The notes below the pieces were generated by a model. It saw only the letters and a list, made by a program, of their open reading frames with translations. It was not told the DNA's origin and did not search any database. A DNA stretch of 64,000 bases from an uncultured Planctomycetales bacterium (GTDB taxonomy: Bacteria; Planctomycetota; Planctomycetia; Isosphaerales; Isosphaeraceae): NCBI GenBank assembly GCA_903926465.1, contig CAIYJE010000180.1:1-64000 (forward strand), given 5' to 3'. The position numbers were made by a program, and so were the translations under genes. Positions 35,411 through 44,002 of this stretch are shown piece after piece; positions within the stretch are counted from its first letter, which is position 1; each line of letters begins with the position of its first letter.

Positions 35411-36439
35411 TCAGCCGTTGGGCAAGGCCTCAAAGGTGGGGATGGTGGGCGACGGCGCGGTGGGCGACCCCAGGACCGGGATCGGCGGAGCGGCATCAAT
35501 TCCCGGCGGAATGGCTGCGGCGGCCGAGGTTGGTACCGTCAGGGGCACACCACCATCCGGAGTGGTGGTCACCGGCGCGGCCGTGGCCGGGCTGATCTTG
35601 GCCTGCACCGCATCCAGGGCGGCCTGAATTTTGGCAATACTCGGGTCGCAGCCCGAGGGGTTGCCAGAAAACGAGAAGGTATTGGCCTGGAGCCGGCCCC
35701 GGTTCTGGTCGTAAACCGTCATCATCACCTGCTGGATGAAGTCAACCGGCGGGCCGCCGCAATGCCCCTTGATCCGGCCCACGTCGGAGGCACGCAGGGT
35801 TTCTACCAAGGGCCGCATCACATCAGGGCCAACCTTGTGGACCCCTTCGGTGTCGATCACCGTACCGTCGGCATAAATTTGCAGAAACATGCCGAAGGTA
35901 TGGCCATCATCGGACCGACCCAGCTGAATCCGGGTCAGCAACGGGGGAGCTTCGGTCACAGCCTTGCTGACCCGTGGCTGAGGCACCAACCGAGGCCCTG
36001 CGCTACTGGCACCCGCGGCACTGGGACCGCTGCCGGTGGAAGCTGCCGCCGATCCAGCGGCGGTTCCGCTCGCACCGCCACCGTACGGGTTCCGGCCGGC
36101 GGCGCCATAAGGGCTGCCACTGCCGGTCGAAGTCACGGCTGGATAAGGATCCACCGGGGGCGGCATCGGCCGTCCCGAGCGGGGATTGGTGGTGGAGAAC
36201 GGCGAGGGAGCTGGTGCTGGGGCACCCGTATCCGTCACATCCACGGCCGGCTTGGGGGCCGGACTAGGCTGGGCGGGGGGCTGGCTGTTGGCAGCCGGCT
36301 TGGTACCCAGCCGGAAGAGCCGGCCAAGACCACGTGGCTCATCATCGGCAGCACTGCACACACCTAGGGCCGGGCCCAGGAGGCTCAGGCCGAATGCCGC
36401 CACGGCGGCGGCCGCTCGCGATCGTTCGCGCATCGTCAT
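35411..36439 (-). CDS. Secreted Pro/Ala/Ser-rich protein of unknown function
   Basis: A 342-residue protein with a signal peptide (MTMRERSRAAAAVAAFGLSL, cleavage near VCSA/ADDE). A ~150-residue low-complexity Pro/Gly/Ser region follows, then a ~110-residue folded part (LTRIQLGRSDDGHTFGMFLQ, GTVIDTEGVHKVGPDVMRPL, GGPPVDFIQQVMMTVYDQN). The folded part is not recognised. The start at 36439 is set by AGGAGG ten bases upstream; a longer frame to 36646 lacks this. Probably extracellular or periplasmic. Confidence 0.72.
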   Translation of the reverse strand: MTMRERSRAAAAVAAFGLSLLGPALGVCSAADDEPRGLGRLFRLGTKPAANSQPPAQPSPAPKPAVDVTDTGAPAPAPSPFSTTNPRSGRPMPPPVDPYPAVTSTGSGSPYGAAGRNPYGGGASGTAAGSAAASTGSGPSAAGASSAGPRLVPQPRVSKAVTEAPPLLTRIQLGRSDDGHTFGMFLQIYADGTVIDTEGVHKVGPDVMRPLVETLRASDVGRIKGHCGGPPVDFIQQVMMTVYDQNRGRLQANTFSFSGNPSGCDPSIAKIQAALDAVQAKISPATAAPVTTTPDGGVPLTVPTSAAAAIPPGIDAAPPIPVLGSPTAPSPTIPTFEALPNG

Positions 36440-36745
36440 AATCAAGAGACCTCCTGGCAAAGTACGTCCCAGAGGACCGGGATGCACCCACCCACGGCCT
36501 GTGGGTCCAGGGCAAAACATCCTGTTCCACCCAAGGGGTTGGACCCCACAAACCCGTCTTACCCAGATAATCGGCCTTACCGACCCTGAACCTTGGAAAA
36601 CCCTGGAGAATTCTGAATCTTCCTCGTCAGACACATCGGCGCGCAAAAAAACGAGACCGAACTTTCTTGCCCGTGTTGGGCTAGTAAGTCGATCTCGTCC
36701 ATTCGATCAAGTTTTATGTGGTCCCGAACTGGGTGGTGAAGCGGC
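36440..36745. other. Intergenic region between flgM and the secreted-protein gene
   Basis: These 306 bases hold the flgM terminator (36645-36698) and must contain the promoter for the minus-strand gene starting at 36439. No confident -35/-10 pair is seen. Confidence 0.4.
36645..36698 (-). terminator. Rho-independent terminator of flgM
   Basis: Read on the minus strand, ACGAGATCGACTT (36698-36686) pairs with AAGTTCGGTCTCGT (36664-36651), with one wobble and one bulge. A small inner GCCC/GGGC hairpin sits in between, and a run of seven T follows (36651-36645). It starts 47 bases after the flgM stop. This is the clearest intrinsic terminator in the window. Confidence 0.8.
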
Positions 36746-37030
36746 TCACCAGCCCGAGAATTCGTCCATCATTCGATCGAGTGCCAGTTCCAGCTTCTCA
36801 GGCGTTTCATAAACACCCGAGGCGATCTGGCTGCGAATCTCCTCGACCTTCTCATGACGGATTTCGGGAAGTCGGGCGACCCCGTCAAGCATCCGGCCAA
36901 TCGGGGAAATTTCCACCCGATCGCGAGGAGCCTGGGTCTGAACCGTCTGGCCTGCTTCCACGGTGAAAGCGGCCAGCCGAGGGTAAATGGGTTGAGGGCC
37001 TTGAGCCCCACCGGCACCATGAATTTCCAT
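36746..37030 (-). CDS. flgM: Anti-sigma-28 factor FlgM
   Basis: A 94-residue protein of FlgM length. The C-terminal half RVEISPIGRMLDGVARLPEI followed by RHEKVEEIRSQIASGVYETP and a LDRMMDEF end matches the FlgM sigma-binding region (RxEKVxxIRxxIxxGxYxxxxxxxAxxLL). FlgM holds sigma-28 (FliA) until the flagellar hook is built. AGGGGAGA precedes the ATG. No other flagellar gene lies in the window, and a strong terminator follows, so it is probably transcribed alone. Confidence 0.85.
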   Translation of the reverse strand: MEIHGAGGAQGPQPIYPRLAAFTVEAGQTVQTQAPRDRVEISPIGRMLDGVARLPEIRHEKVEEIRSQIASGVYETPEKLELALDRMMDEFSGW

Positions 37031-37363
37031 GAGAAGTCTCCCCTATAGTTGCGAGAGCCCGGCAGTTCCGGCCGAGCCTGACCTCCGCTTACCCACCCTG
37101 GGTAACCGGTCGGCTGCGATCGGCATCAGAAGCAGATCAAAGGAACCGGCCTCCGCCGGCGACCTGCCCACCGAGCCTCCACACATATCCAATCGACCGG
37201 AAGCTGGGTGGAGTTTAACCGAAGGCGCGAAAAATCACACTTCTTCTGCATGCACGCATGAACGTCGTTCCGGGAAGTGAACTCGGGAACCTCCCTGGTT
37301 TTCCACACTTGCCCAGACTTCAACACAGCTGACACTCCTGGTAACTTAGGTAAAATATTCATC
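37031..37363. other. Intergenic region upstream of flgM
   Basis: 333 bases between the end of mlaD and flgM. It should hold the flgM promoter on the minus strand. I cannot name a clear sigma-70, sigma-28 or sigma-54 site. No gene is seen. Confidence 0.35.
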
Positions 37364-38632
37364 CTATCGACGCACTGGTGTATTATCGCGAATCTGATCA
37401 GCCAGTTGGCGCTGCATGGTGTTGAGCTGGCCCGTCATATCCCAGGCGCGGGTGAAGAGCCGGTTATAGGCCTCTTGCTCGCGTTTGGTCATCGCTTTCC
37501 CCTGCATAGACTGGAGCGTCTTCAGAGCATCATGGAATTCTTTGGAGCCTAGCAGGAACGAGTTGGCCGAGTCATACATTTCCTGGGCCACGATATCTTC
37601 GGGCCTCGGCTTGTAGAACGGACTCAGGTAGAACGGGTTGCCGTAGAGTTTCTGGACCAGCTTGAGACCGGTACCACTGGCGTCTCGCACGTTGGCCAGG
37701 GTTCGTTCCACGTCGGCTCGGTTCTGGGTCAGCATGGAGGCCGCCTGGTCACTAACCACCTGAGAGTTGGCCAGCACGGTGTCCAGCTTGGCGCTACTTT
37801 CGTTGAGGCGCGCCACCAGCGAATCAATTTGTGGCCGGTTGTCATGGGCCAGATCCTGGATCTCGGTGGCCAGAGATTGAACGCTCTTGAGCGTGCCGGT
37901 CAGGGCCGGCTCGGTGCGGGTCACCAGCGCATCCACCTGGGTGGTCAGGTTGGCCACTCGCTCCAGAATGGTGGTGATCTTGGTGTCGTCAATCCCCTTC
38001 ACAAGCCCCTCGATCTCCTCGGCGGTGGCTTCGATCCGCGGTCGGATGTTCGCCAGCAAAGAGCGAACGTCGTTGGACGTGTCAGCCAGCGACGTCAGGG
38101 TGGTGCGGAGACGGGGAGCCACCGTGGTGATTGTTTCACGAATCTCGGCGATGGTCTGCTGAAGGTTTTTACGCTCGCCGGGCCCCATCCCAATCTGCTC
38201 CAGGATCGGGTCGAACATCGATGTCTCAACCCCCTGGATCACCTGGCCAGGTACCAGCGCGACCTTGGATTTTCCAGAGCCAATCACGTTCACCGTGCTC
38301 TGACCGGTAAGCCCAGGCACAATGGCAATGCGCACGTCTTGCTTGAGTCGATCGGCCACATCCACCGGCATCGAGACCCGGATTTTGACTCGCAGCCCTT
38401 CCTCAGACTCATATAGCTCGACGCCCAGCACCCGGCCGGCGTCGATGCCGGCCACCCGTACCGGACAGCCCGCGCGTATTCCCTGCCCGTCTTTGAAGAT
38501 CACTTCCAGAGTGCGTCTGGGACCCAGGAAGCCCGGGCCCACACTGGCCAGTACCAGCAGGCCGACCAGGCCGGCCAGCGCCACCAGCAAGATCAGGCCA
38601 ACTCGCAATTCCCTGAGCATTCCTCGACTCAT
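37364..38632 (-). CDS. mlaD: MlaD-like MCE-domain protein
   Basis: A 422-residue protein. One N-terminal membrane helix (LRVGLILLVALAGLVGLLVL) leads to an MCE domain (DGQGIRAGCPVRVAGIDAGR, VTGQSTVN-like GLTGQSTVNVIG). A long helical C-terminal part (about residues 150-350) is rich in L, T and A and probably forms a coiled-coil tube. Such proteins carry lipids between membranes with MlaE and MlaF. It lies 53 bases after the mlaE-like gene. Confidence 0.88.
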   Translation of the reverse strand: MSRGMLRELRVGLILLVALAGLVGLLVLASVGPGFLGPRRTLEVIFKDGQGIRAGCPVRVAGIDAGRVLGVELYESEEGLRVKIRVSMPVDVADRLKQDVRIAIVPGLTGQSTVNVIGSGKSKVALVPGQVIQGVETSMFDPILEQIGMGPGERKNLQQTIAEIRETITTVAPRLRTTLTSLADTSNDVRSLLANIRPRIEATAEEIEGLVKGIDDTKITTILERVANLTTQVDALVTRTEPALTGTLKSVQSLATEIQDLAHDNRPQIDSLVARLNESSAKLDTVLANSQVVSDQAASMLTQNRADVERTLANVRDASGTGLKLVQKLYGNPFYLSPFYKPRPEDIVAQEMYDSANSFLLGSKEFHDALKTLQSMQGKAMTKREQEAYNRLFTRAWDMTGQLNTMQRQLADQIRDNTPVRR

Positions 38633-38685
38633 CCCCGGCCCCTTTGATTTGATTCTTGGTCACGCAATCCGGTGTGCTGGTGGTT

Positions 38686-39636
38686 TCAGTCGGTGGGTGA
38701 CTTGGCGACCATGTGTGGGCCAAACGGAGCCCCAGCCTGATAGGCCAGCGTGAACCAGCAGGCGTTCATCACCAGCATGGTGATCAGGGCGTAAACCACG
38801 GCCCGGCCAATACTGGCGGGGCAGAACAACGCCAGCGGGACCGGGCCTTCCCGGGGAACCACAGGCGCAGACCGAAGTGATTCTCGGCAGGCAGACATCG
38901 CAGCAGCCGCGGCAAAGCCGGACCCGGTGACCAGCAGGCTGAGGACGTCTGGCACTTGCAGCATTTCAAAGAAGAAGCCGAAGTAGCTCCCAGGAGTGAG
39001 CCCGAGCATGCGTCTGGAGATCACCGCACCAATGAAGAAGCCGACCGTGGCCCCCCAGGCGGTGAGCAACGGGCCAACCAGAATGGCGGCCAGCAGGCGG
39101 GCCAGCACCACCCGGCCCACCTCGGGCAGCGGGCGAGGGTCGGGACCACTGCGGCCGGCCGCAAGATCACGATCAAGAACGTCGGCAGGATCATCATCCA
39201 GCCCCCGACGCAGTCCGCCGCCAAGTTCCGCATGACAGCGCACGGCCAGTAACCAGGCCAGACACAAGCCCGAAAGCATGGGGGCCACGCTACGCATCAT
39301 TCCCAGACCGACCACCGCGCCGTTGGCTTCAGCAATGGTCGCGCGAAAGAAGGCCTGCATCGCCAGGAACGCGCCAAATCCCACGTGGATCGCCGCAACC
39401 ACGGGCAGACCGCTCAGCAGCAAAGCCTCAAACTGACGTGCCACCACGCTGGTCAACCGTGGCTGACCAGCACGGGGACGGAACGGTGCCCCCAAGGCGG
39501 CCGCCAGCAACAGCGCCATATCGCCAAAGTAGAGAATCGGGCTCAACAGCCAAGACTGGGTCCAGGCCGGGCCGGATCCTACGGATTCCTCCCACCGAGG
39601 CGCGAGATTCTGGGGGATCGTCCGGGTCGGGTGCAT
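38686..39636 (-). CDS. mlaE: Divergent MlaE-like lipid ABC permease
   Basis: A 316-residue membrane protein with the MlaE outline: an amphipathic N-terminus, QFEALLLSGLPVVAAIHVGF near the first helices, then the pairs LLAAILVGPLLTAWG and SYFGFFFEMLQVPDVLSLL, and a final VYALITMLVMNACWFTLAY. The region where MlaE proteins carry the EQIDAL motif instead reads LRRGLDDDPADVLDRDL plus an Arg/Pro stretch. No mlaF ATPase gene is near. The MlaD gene next door supports the call. Confidence 0.75.
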   Translation of the reverse strand: MHPTRTIPQNLAPRWEESVGSGPAWTQSWLLSPILYFGDMALLLAAALGAPFRPRAGQPRLTSVVARQFEALLLSGLPVVAAIHVGFGAFLAMQAFFRATIAEANGAVVGLGMMRSVAPMLSGLCLAWLLAVRCHAELGGGLRRGLDDDPADVLDRDLAAGRSGPDPRPLPEVGRVVLARLLAAILVGPLLTAWGATVGFFIGAVISRRMLGLTPGSYFGFFFEMLQVPDVLSLLVTGSGFAAAAAMSACRESLRSAPVVPREGPVPLALFCPASIGRAVVYALITMLVMNACWFTLAYQAGAPFGPHMVAKSPTD

Positions 39637-39822
39637 TTGCGGCGGCCCTCCATGGCCTGTCGCACAATCAAAGAAGTGGGATCAAGTGTTCAACGACAAA
39701 GCGATTGAGAGCATCGTGGTTGCGGAAAAGCGGGCAAAGATCCGGAACTGAGGTTGCGTGCTACGTTCGGGTGGAGAGCTAGCTGGATTCAAAACCTGCG
39801 ACACGGTTGAGAGAGCCTGACT

Positions 39823-40260
39823 TTATTCGATTCGCGAATTCCCCCAGCGGCGTTTTCGCTTTGGCTGAGCCGAGCCCACAATCACCGGTCTACGGCTGGC
39901 AAGCTGAGGCGATGCGGTCACCCCTCCCTGCTTGGCCTTCCACCAGTTCTGCCAGGCCATCATCGACTGGGCCCGCCCCTGTTCATCTTCCCAGGGGGCA
40001 TAGTTGAAATCCTGACCGGTCCGGCGTTTCAGCTCTTCGCTGGCCGTCATCCGGACCACGGCATCGGGATCATTCAGCCGGGCAATGAGGGCAGGCACCA
40101 TCACCGAGTCTGGCTGGGACTGGTTGAGGGCCATCGATCGGGCTCGAACCAAGGGAGCAGGGTCATTTGATTGCACAAAAGACTTGGGCGCCAGCGAGCA
40201 GCCGGCACTCAGCCCCAGCACAAAGATTCCCAGAATTCCCTGGTAATGCCGACCGGTCAT
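39823..40260 (-). CDS. Small HEAT-like lipoprotein
   Basis: A 145-residue protein. MTGRHYQGILGIFVLGLSAG ends at a Cys (LSAGC), a good lipobox. A short HEAT-like unit follows (VPALIARLNDPDAVVRMTAS) and then a basic tail (KRKRRWG). The start at 40260 is set by GGGGAGAAAAG; the frame runs 94 codons further upstream without protein-like sequence. The role is unknown, possibly a scaffold at the membrane. Confidence 0.7.
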   Translation of the reverse strand: MTGRHYQGILGIFVLGLSAGCSLAPKSFVQSNDPAPLVRARSMALNQSQPDSVMVPALIARLNDPDAVVRMTASEELKRRTGQDFNYAPWEDEQGRAQSMMAWQNWWKAKQGGVTASPQLASRRPVIVGSAQPKRKRRWGNSRIE

Positions 40261-40411
40261 CAGTCTTTTCTCCCCGGTGGCACGGCCGAAAACCTGACCC
40301 AGCGGGCGGACCTTAAACAAACCTCCCAAAACCGGCAATGTCAGTCTTTCAACGACCCCGAGGGCAAGTTGGCCAGGACCAGGAAACGGCTTACCGCCCG
40401 CGCGGCCCCCC

Positions 40412-41461
40412 TCAGCCCACGCCCGGTTGGCCCAGGTCTCCCTGCTCCAGTTCGGTTTCAAGTTCCTCGGCATCGTGCCGTAGGGCACGAACCTGGGCCG
40501 CGTTAGCCAGGTACACCAGGGCACAGAGCAGCCCCCCCACATACATCAGTACGCGGTAGCCCATCATCGCCACCGCCCCACCGGGAAAGTCGATCAGCTT
40601 GAAAATCGCCTCGCTCGCCTTTTCGGTCAGCCCCAGCGCGCCCATGGGCAATGGGACGGCCGTGGTGAACAGCACCAGCGGCGTGATCACCAAATGTCTG
40701 GCCAGTGACGGCGCGGTTGCTGGAAACAGGGCCTGATCTACCACCGTGAAGGCCAGCACAAACAGCAGGTGCCCAAGCACCGAAAGGGCCAGTGCCAACA
40801 CCACCACGCCAAGCCGTTCGCGATAGAGTGAAGCTAGTTCGATGAATTCCTGGGCCACCGCCTCAAGCCGGCCCTTTCCGGCCACCAACCGCAAAAGCGG
40901 TCGGTAAAGCGCGGGCGTAAAGAGCACCGCCAGGCCCACCACACCAGCCAGCACCGCCAGCCAGGCCATACCAATCAGGCCCCGGACCTGGGGAACCGCA
41001 TTTGGCAATTCAAACAAACCAGCCACACCGGCCAGCAGAAACAAGCCCAGCAGCCCCACGCCCCGATCGATCACCATTGAGGCCACCGCCTGAGTCTTCT
41101 TTGCCTGCTCGCGGCACAGAAACGCCGCCTTGATCAGGTCGCCTCCCACGGCACCTGGGATCACCAGGTTGAAGACGTTGCCAATCAACCCCAGCCGGAA
41201 GGCGTCCGCCAGCCGAAACGGCAACCCGAGCGCACGGACAAGTTGATGCCACCGCAAAAAGGTGACACACATCCCCAGCATATACAGCAAAAACGCCAAG
41301 CCCAGCCGCCTGGGATCCGGCTTGCTGGCAATAACCTGCTGAATCTGGTCGCGGTTCCCCCACACGGTCCACGCCAGTAACCCAATGGCGACAAGCAACA
41401 GAGTGCCCTGGACCAGCCAACGCTTGGTCCGGGCCCCAGCAGGGGTTCCAGTCGCGGTCAT
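40412..41461 (-). CDS. Flippase-like membrane protein (lysylphosphatidylglycerol synthase TM / UPF0104)
   Basis: A 349-residue protein with about eight membrane helices, starting GTLLLVAIGLLAWTVWGN. The motifs GLIGNVFNLVIPGAVGGDLI and the C-terminal LPMGALGLTEKASEAIFKL fit the family that includes the membrane half of MprF. The family moves or flips lipids. It starts at the base directly after the hisB stop (no gap), so it is probably co-transcribed with hisB. Confidence 0.85.
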   Translation of the reverse strand: MTATGTPAGARTKRWLVQGTLLLVAIGLLAWTVWGNRDQIQQVIASKPDPRRLGLAFLLYMLGMCVTFLRWHQLVRALGLPFRLADAFRLGLIGNVFNLVIPGAVGGDLIKAAFLCREQAKKTQAVASMVIDRGVGLLGLFLLAGVAGLFELPNAVPQVRGLIGMAWLAVLAGVVGLAVLFTPALYRPLLRLVAGKGRLEAVAQEFIELASLYRERLGVVVLALALSVLGHLLFVLAFTVVDQALFPATAPSLARHLVITPLVLFTTAVPLPMGALGLTEKASEAIFKLIDFPGGAVAMMGYRVLMYVGGLLCALVYLANAAQVRALRHDAEELETELEQGDLGQPGVG

Positions 41462-42058
41462 TTACAAACTTCCTTTGGTCGAGGGGATAGCATCCGTACG
41501 GGGATCCTTCTCGCAGGCCATCCGTAACGACCTGGCAATTCCCTTGAAGATCGCCTCGCTCACGTGATGCGTGTTCCGGCCACTATGCTGCAGCACGTGC
41601 AAATTCATCCGCGATGCAAACGCAAAGGACCGCCAGAACTCTTCCACCAGTTCGCTGGCAAAGGTACCAATCAGGGGGGCCGGCATGTTCACCGTCCACC
41701 CAAAATAGGCCCGACCGCTCAGGTCCACCGCGCAGGTGACGAGCGTCTCATCCATCGGCAGTACACAATGCCCATAGCGACGGATGCCCGCCTTATCTCC
41801 CAGCGCCGCCACCAGTGCCTGGCCCAGCACAATGCCCACATCTTCGGTGGTGTGGTGGTCGTCCACATGCCGGTCGCCATTTGCCTGCACATTCAGATCC
41901 ATCAGGGCATGCTTGGCAAAAAGCTCCAGCATATGATCCAGGAAACCCACCCCGGTGGCCACCTGGGCCGTTCCATTGCCATCAAGGTCGAGAGCCAGGC
42001 GGATCTCGGTCTCGCGGGTCGTTCGCTCAATTGCGGCCGAACGTCGATTCTGGCTCAC
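41462..42058 (-). CDS. hisB: Imidazoleglycerol-phosphate dehydratase
   Basis: A 198-residue enzyme of normal length for the single-function bacterial form. The Mn-binding motifs [31 protein letters not shown] and [14 protein letters not shown] are all there. It carries out the sixth step of histidine synthesis. It is followed without a gap by the flippase-like gene, and hisC and hisD lie further upstream on the same strand. Confidence 0.96.
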   Translation of the reverse strand: MSQNRRSAAIERTTRETEIRLALDLDGNGTAQVATGVGFLDHMLELFAKHALMDLNVQANGDRHVDDHHTTEDVGIVLGQALVAALGDKAGIRRYGHCVLPMDETLVTCAVDLSGRAYFGWTVNMPAPLIGTFASELVEEFWRSFAFASRMNLHVLQHSGRNTHHVSEAIFKGIARSLRMACEKDPRTDAIPSTKGSL

Positions 42059-42137
42059 GGCTCATAAAACTCCAAGCAGGCCCACGGGTCAGAGCTACCG
42101 ATAATGATGGTATCAAATCGATCGCTCCTTCGCAGGC

Positions 42138-42165
42138 TTGCAGGCTACCCAGAAAATGTTATCTT
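42138..42165 (+). promoter_or_regulatory. Promoter of the first DUF1559 gene
   Basis: TTGCAG (42138-42143), a 16-base spacer and TATCTT (42160-42165), 49 bases before the ATG at 42214. It is nearly the same as the promoter before the second paralog. Confidence 0.5.
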
Positions 42166-42213
42166 TTAAGAAAACGTAATACCGTAGTCGGTGCCTTTGC
42201 TAGAGGTCCTGTG

Positions 42214-42996
42214 ATGCAGACATGCAAACGAACCGGCTTCACCCTGATCGAGCTACTGGTGGTGCTGGCCGTGGTGGGGGTATTGGTGGCCTTGCTCTTA
42301 CCGGCCGTACAGGCGGCCCGCGAGGCGGCTCGGGCCACCCAGTGCCGCAGCAACCTCCATCAGATTGGCCTGGCGACCAACCAATACATGGATTATTGGA
42401 ACGGCCAGTTTTTCCTGCACCATCCGTTCAATGCCGACTCGTTATCCGAGGTGGCAAAGTCTGAGTCGTTTGCCGAGATCTTCTGGGCCGACAAGCTGAT
42501 GCCATTCATCAACAATACCTTTGCTCAAGAGTCAATTGCCAAGCAGGGCGTGCAAATCGCGGACGAGGCCATTTTCCGCTGCCCCACCGACATCTCGCGA
42601 GTGGAGCCGTTCAAGCAAGCCGACGGGACCATCAACGGCATCAGCAACCGCACCAGTTACCTGATGAACTCGCTGCTGAGCCACAAAACCAAGCGCTACG
42701 GACGCTGGTCGTTTGTGCGGTTCCAGCAGGAAATGGGCACGAGTAACTTCATTTGCTTCAACGAGCGGGACGCTGCGGGAATCTTCAACTCACCCGAGAG
42801 CGGAGAGACCCGTCAAGACGACTACGACGTCTGGCTGGGCACTCTGGTGCTGGATACCTGGATTCCCTGGGAGCGGCACGGGGTCTCGAACTGCCTGTAC
42901 CTGGACGGACACGTGGTTGGAACCCGACGAAACGCTGCCTACCAGGCCATGTTCCCTGGCGGACAGGTACTGACCCAGCAGTCGTTCTTTCCGTGA
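42214..42996 (+). CDS. DUF1559-family pseudopilin-like protein
   Basis: A 260-residue protein with a type IV prepilin-like N-terminus ([20 protein letters not shown]), cleaved between G and F, and the long N-terminal helix. The rest is the DUF1559 domain, ending in the [11 protein letters not shown] motif near the C-terminus (the H-X9-DG motif). This family is greatly expanded in planctomycetes and is thought to build pseudopili or surface structures. The ATG is at 42214. A close paralog lies 146 bases downstream. Confidence 0.93.
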   Translation: MQTCKRTGFTLIELLVVLAVVGVLVALLLPAVQAAREAARATQCRSNLHQIGLATNQYMDYWNGQFFLHHPFNADSLSEVAKSESFAEIFWADKLMPFINNTFAQESIAKQGVQIADEAIFRCPTDISRVEPFKQADGTINGISNRTSYLMNSLLSHKTKRYGRWSFVRFQQEMGTSNFICFNERDAAGIFNSPESGETRQDDYDVWLGTLVLDTWIPWERHGVSNCLYLDGHVVGTRRNAAYQAMFPGGQVLTQQSFFP

Positions 42997-43052
42997 GAAG
43001 CCGCTTCTGAGTGTGCTGGACAGCATGGTCTAAAAAAATGCGACAAAACTCC

Positions 43053-43081
43053 TTGCACCGGGCGCGGCCTGACCGTATCTA
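43053..43081 (+). promoter_or_regulatory. Promoter of the second DUF1559 gene
   Basis: TTGCAC (43053-43058), 17 bases, TATCTA (43076-43081), 61 bases before the ATG at 43143. It shows that the paralog has its own promoter, much like the first. Confidence 0.5.
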
Positions 43082-43142
43082 TTACAAATGTAAAAGATGG
43101 TTCCGATGGCTGGCGACCTGTTTTGCATCAGAGGTCATCGCG

Positions 43143-43877
43143 ATGAAGTATTGTCTGCGTACGGGTTTCACCCTGGTCGAAATTCTGGTGGTCCTGGCAA
43201 TTCTTGGCGTGCTGATGGGGCTTATGATCCCTGCGGTGATCAGCGCTCGCGAGGCAGCGCGGTCCACGCAGTGTCGGAACAATTTGCATCAGATTGGCCT
43301 GGCGCTGAACTATTACCTAGAGAGTCACGGGCAGCTTTTCTTGCAACTTCCCAATAACCCTGATTCCCGTTCCCAGCAGGCAAAAGGCGGAACCTTTGAA
43401 AAGATCTATTGGGAAGACCTGCTCATCGGCGGCATGGAAAGACAGACCGCGGTTTTGCATTGCCCCAGCGATATCACACGCACAGAGCCGATCAAGCAGG
43501 CCGATGGAACAATCAACGGCTTCAGCAATCCTTCCAGCTACTTGATGAACTCCATTATGAGCCGCAAAACCAAAGCGTATGGCAGGTACACATTCCTTCG
43601 GTTGCAGCAAGAAGCCGGCACCAGCAATATACTTGTCTTCAATGAGCGGAACGCGGCGGGAATTCTCGCCTCGCCCCAGGGAGGCGACCCGCGCCGGGAT
43701 GACTACGATGTTTGGCTGGGAACGAAGGTCCTGGATACGTGGATTGCGTGGGACCGACACGGTACAGCGAACTGCTTGTACCTTGACGGCCACGTGTTTC
43801 CCATGACTCGCGACGAAGCGTATCCGCAAATGTTCCCCGGCGGCCAGGTGCTCGCGCAGCCGTCACTTTGTCCTTGA
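43143..43877 (+). CDS. DUF1559-family pseudopilin-like protein, paralog of the preceding gene
   Basis: A 244-residue protein with the same layout: prepilin start ([20 protein letters not shown]), then [20 protein letters not shown] as in the first copy ([20 protein letters not shown]), and the H-X9-DG motif at [13 protein letters not shown]. The two align along their length ([13 protein letters not shown] versus [13 protein letters not shown]) with one internal deletion of about 15 residues in this copy. They arose by tandem duplication. Its downstream gap holds TGGAC element copy 3. Confidence 0.93.
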   Translation: MKYCLRTGFTLVEILVVLAILGVLMGLMIPAVISAREAARSTQCRNNLHQIGLALNYYLESHGQLFLQLPNNPDSRSQQAKGGTFEKIYWEDLLIGGMERQTAVLHCPSDITRTEPIKQADGTINGFSNPSSYLMNSIMSRKTKAYGRYTFLRLQQEAGTSNILVFNERNAAGILASPQGGDPRRDDYDVWLGTKVLDTWIAWDRHGTANCLYLDGHVFPMTRDEAYPQMFPGGQVLAQPSLCP

Positions 43878-43900
43878 GAGGCCGGTTCTCATAATTCTGA

Positions 43901-43979
43901 TGGACGAAATGGACTCAATAAAAACCATGATTCCAGGTTCGTGGTCGTTTTCTTGGTCCATACCGTCCATCAAGTCCAT
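43901..43979. repeat. TGGAC 9-bp-periodic element, copy 3
   Basis: TGGAC at 43901 and 43910; the complement GTCCA at 43956, 43965 and 43974, again 9 bases apart, so the two arms can pair. The right arm (43956-43979) is the reverse complement of the copy-1 core with one mismatch. It lies between the convergent DUF1559 and hisC genes. Confidence 0.7.
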
Positions 43980-44002
43980 TCCGATCCTGGGTTGGCCGCC
44001 GC

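Noticed and set aside
35240-36367. 375-codon plus-strand ORF opposite the secreted Pro/Ala-rich protein
   Set aside because: Gly/Arg/His-rich antisense shadow. The minus-strand frame has a signal peptide and an AGGAGG site.
37829-38416. 195-codon plus-strand ORF opposite mlaD
   Set aside because: Antisense of the MCE and coiled-coil part; no protein-like features.
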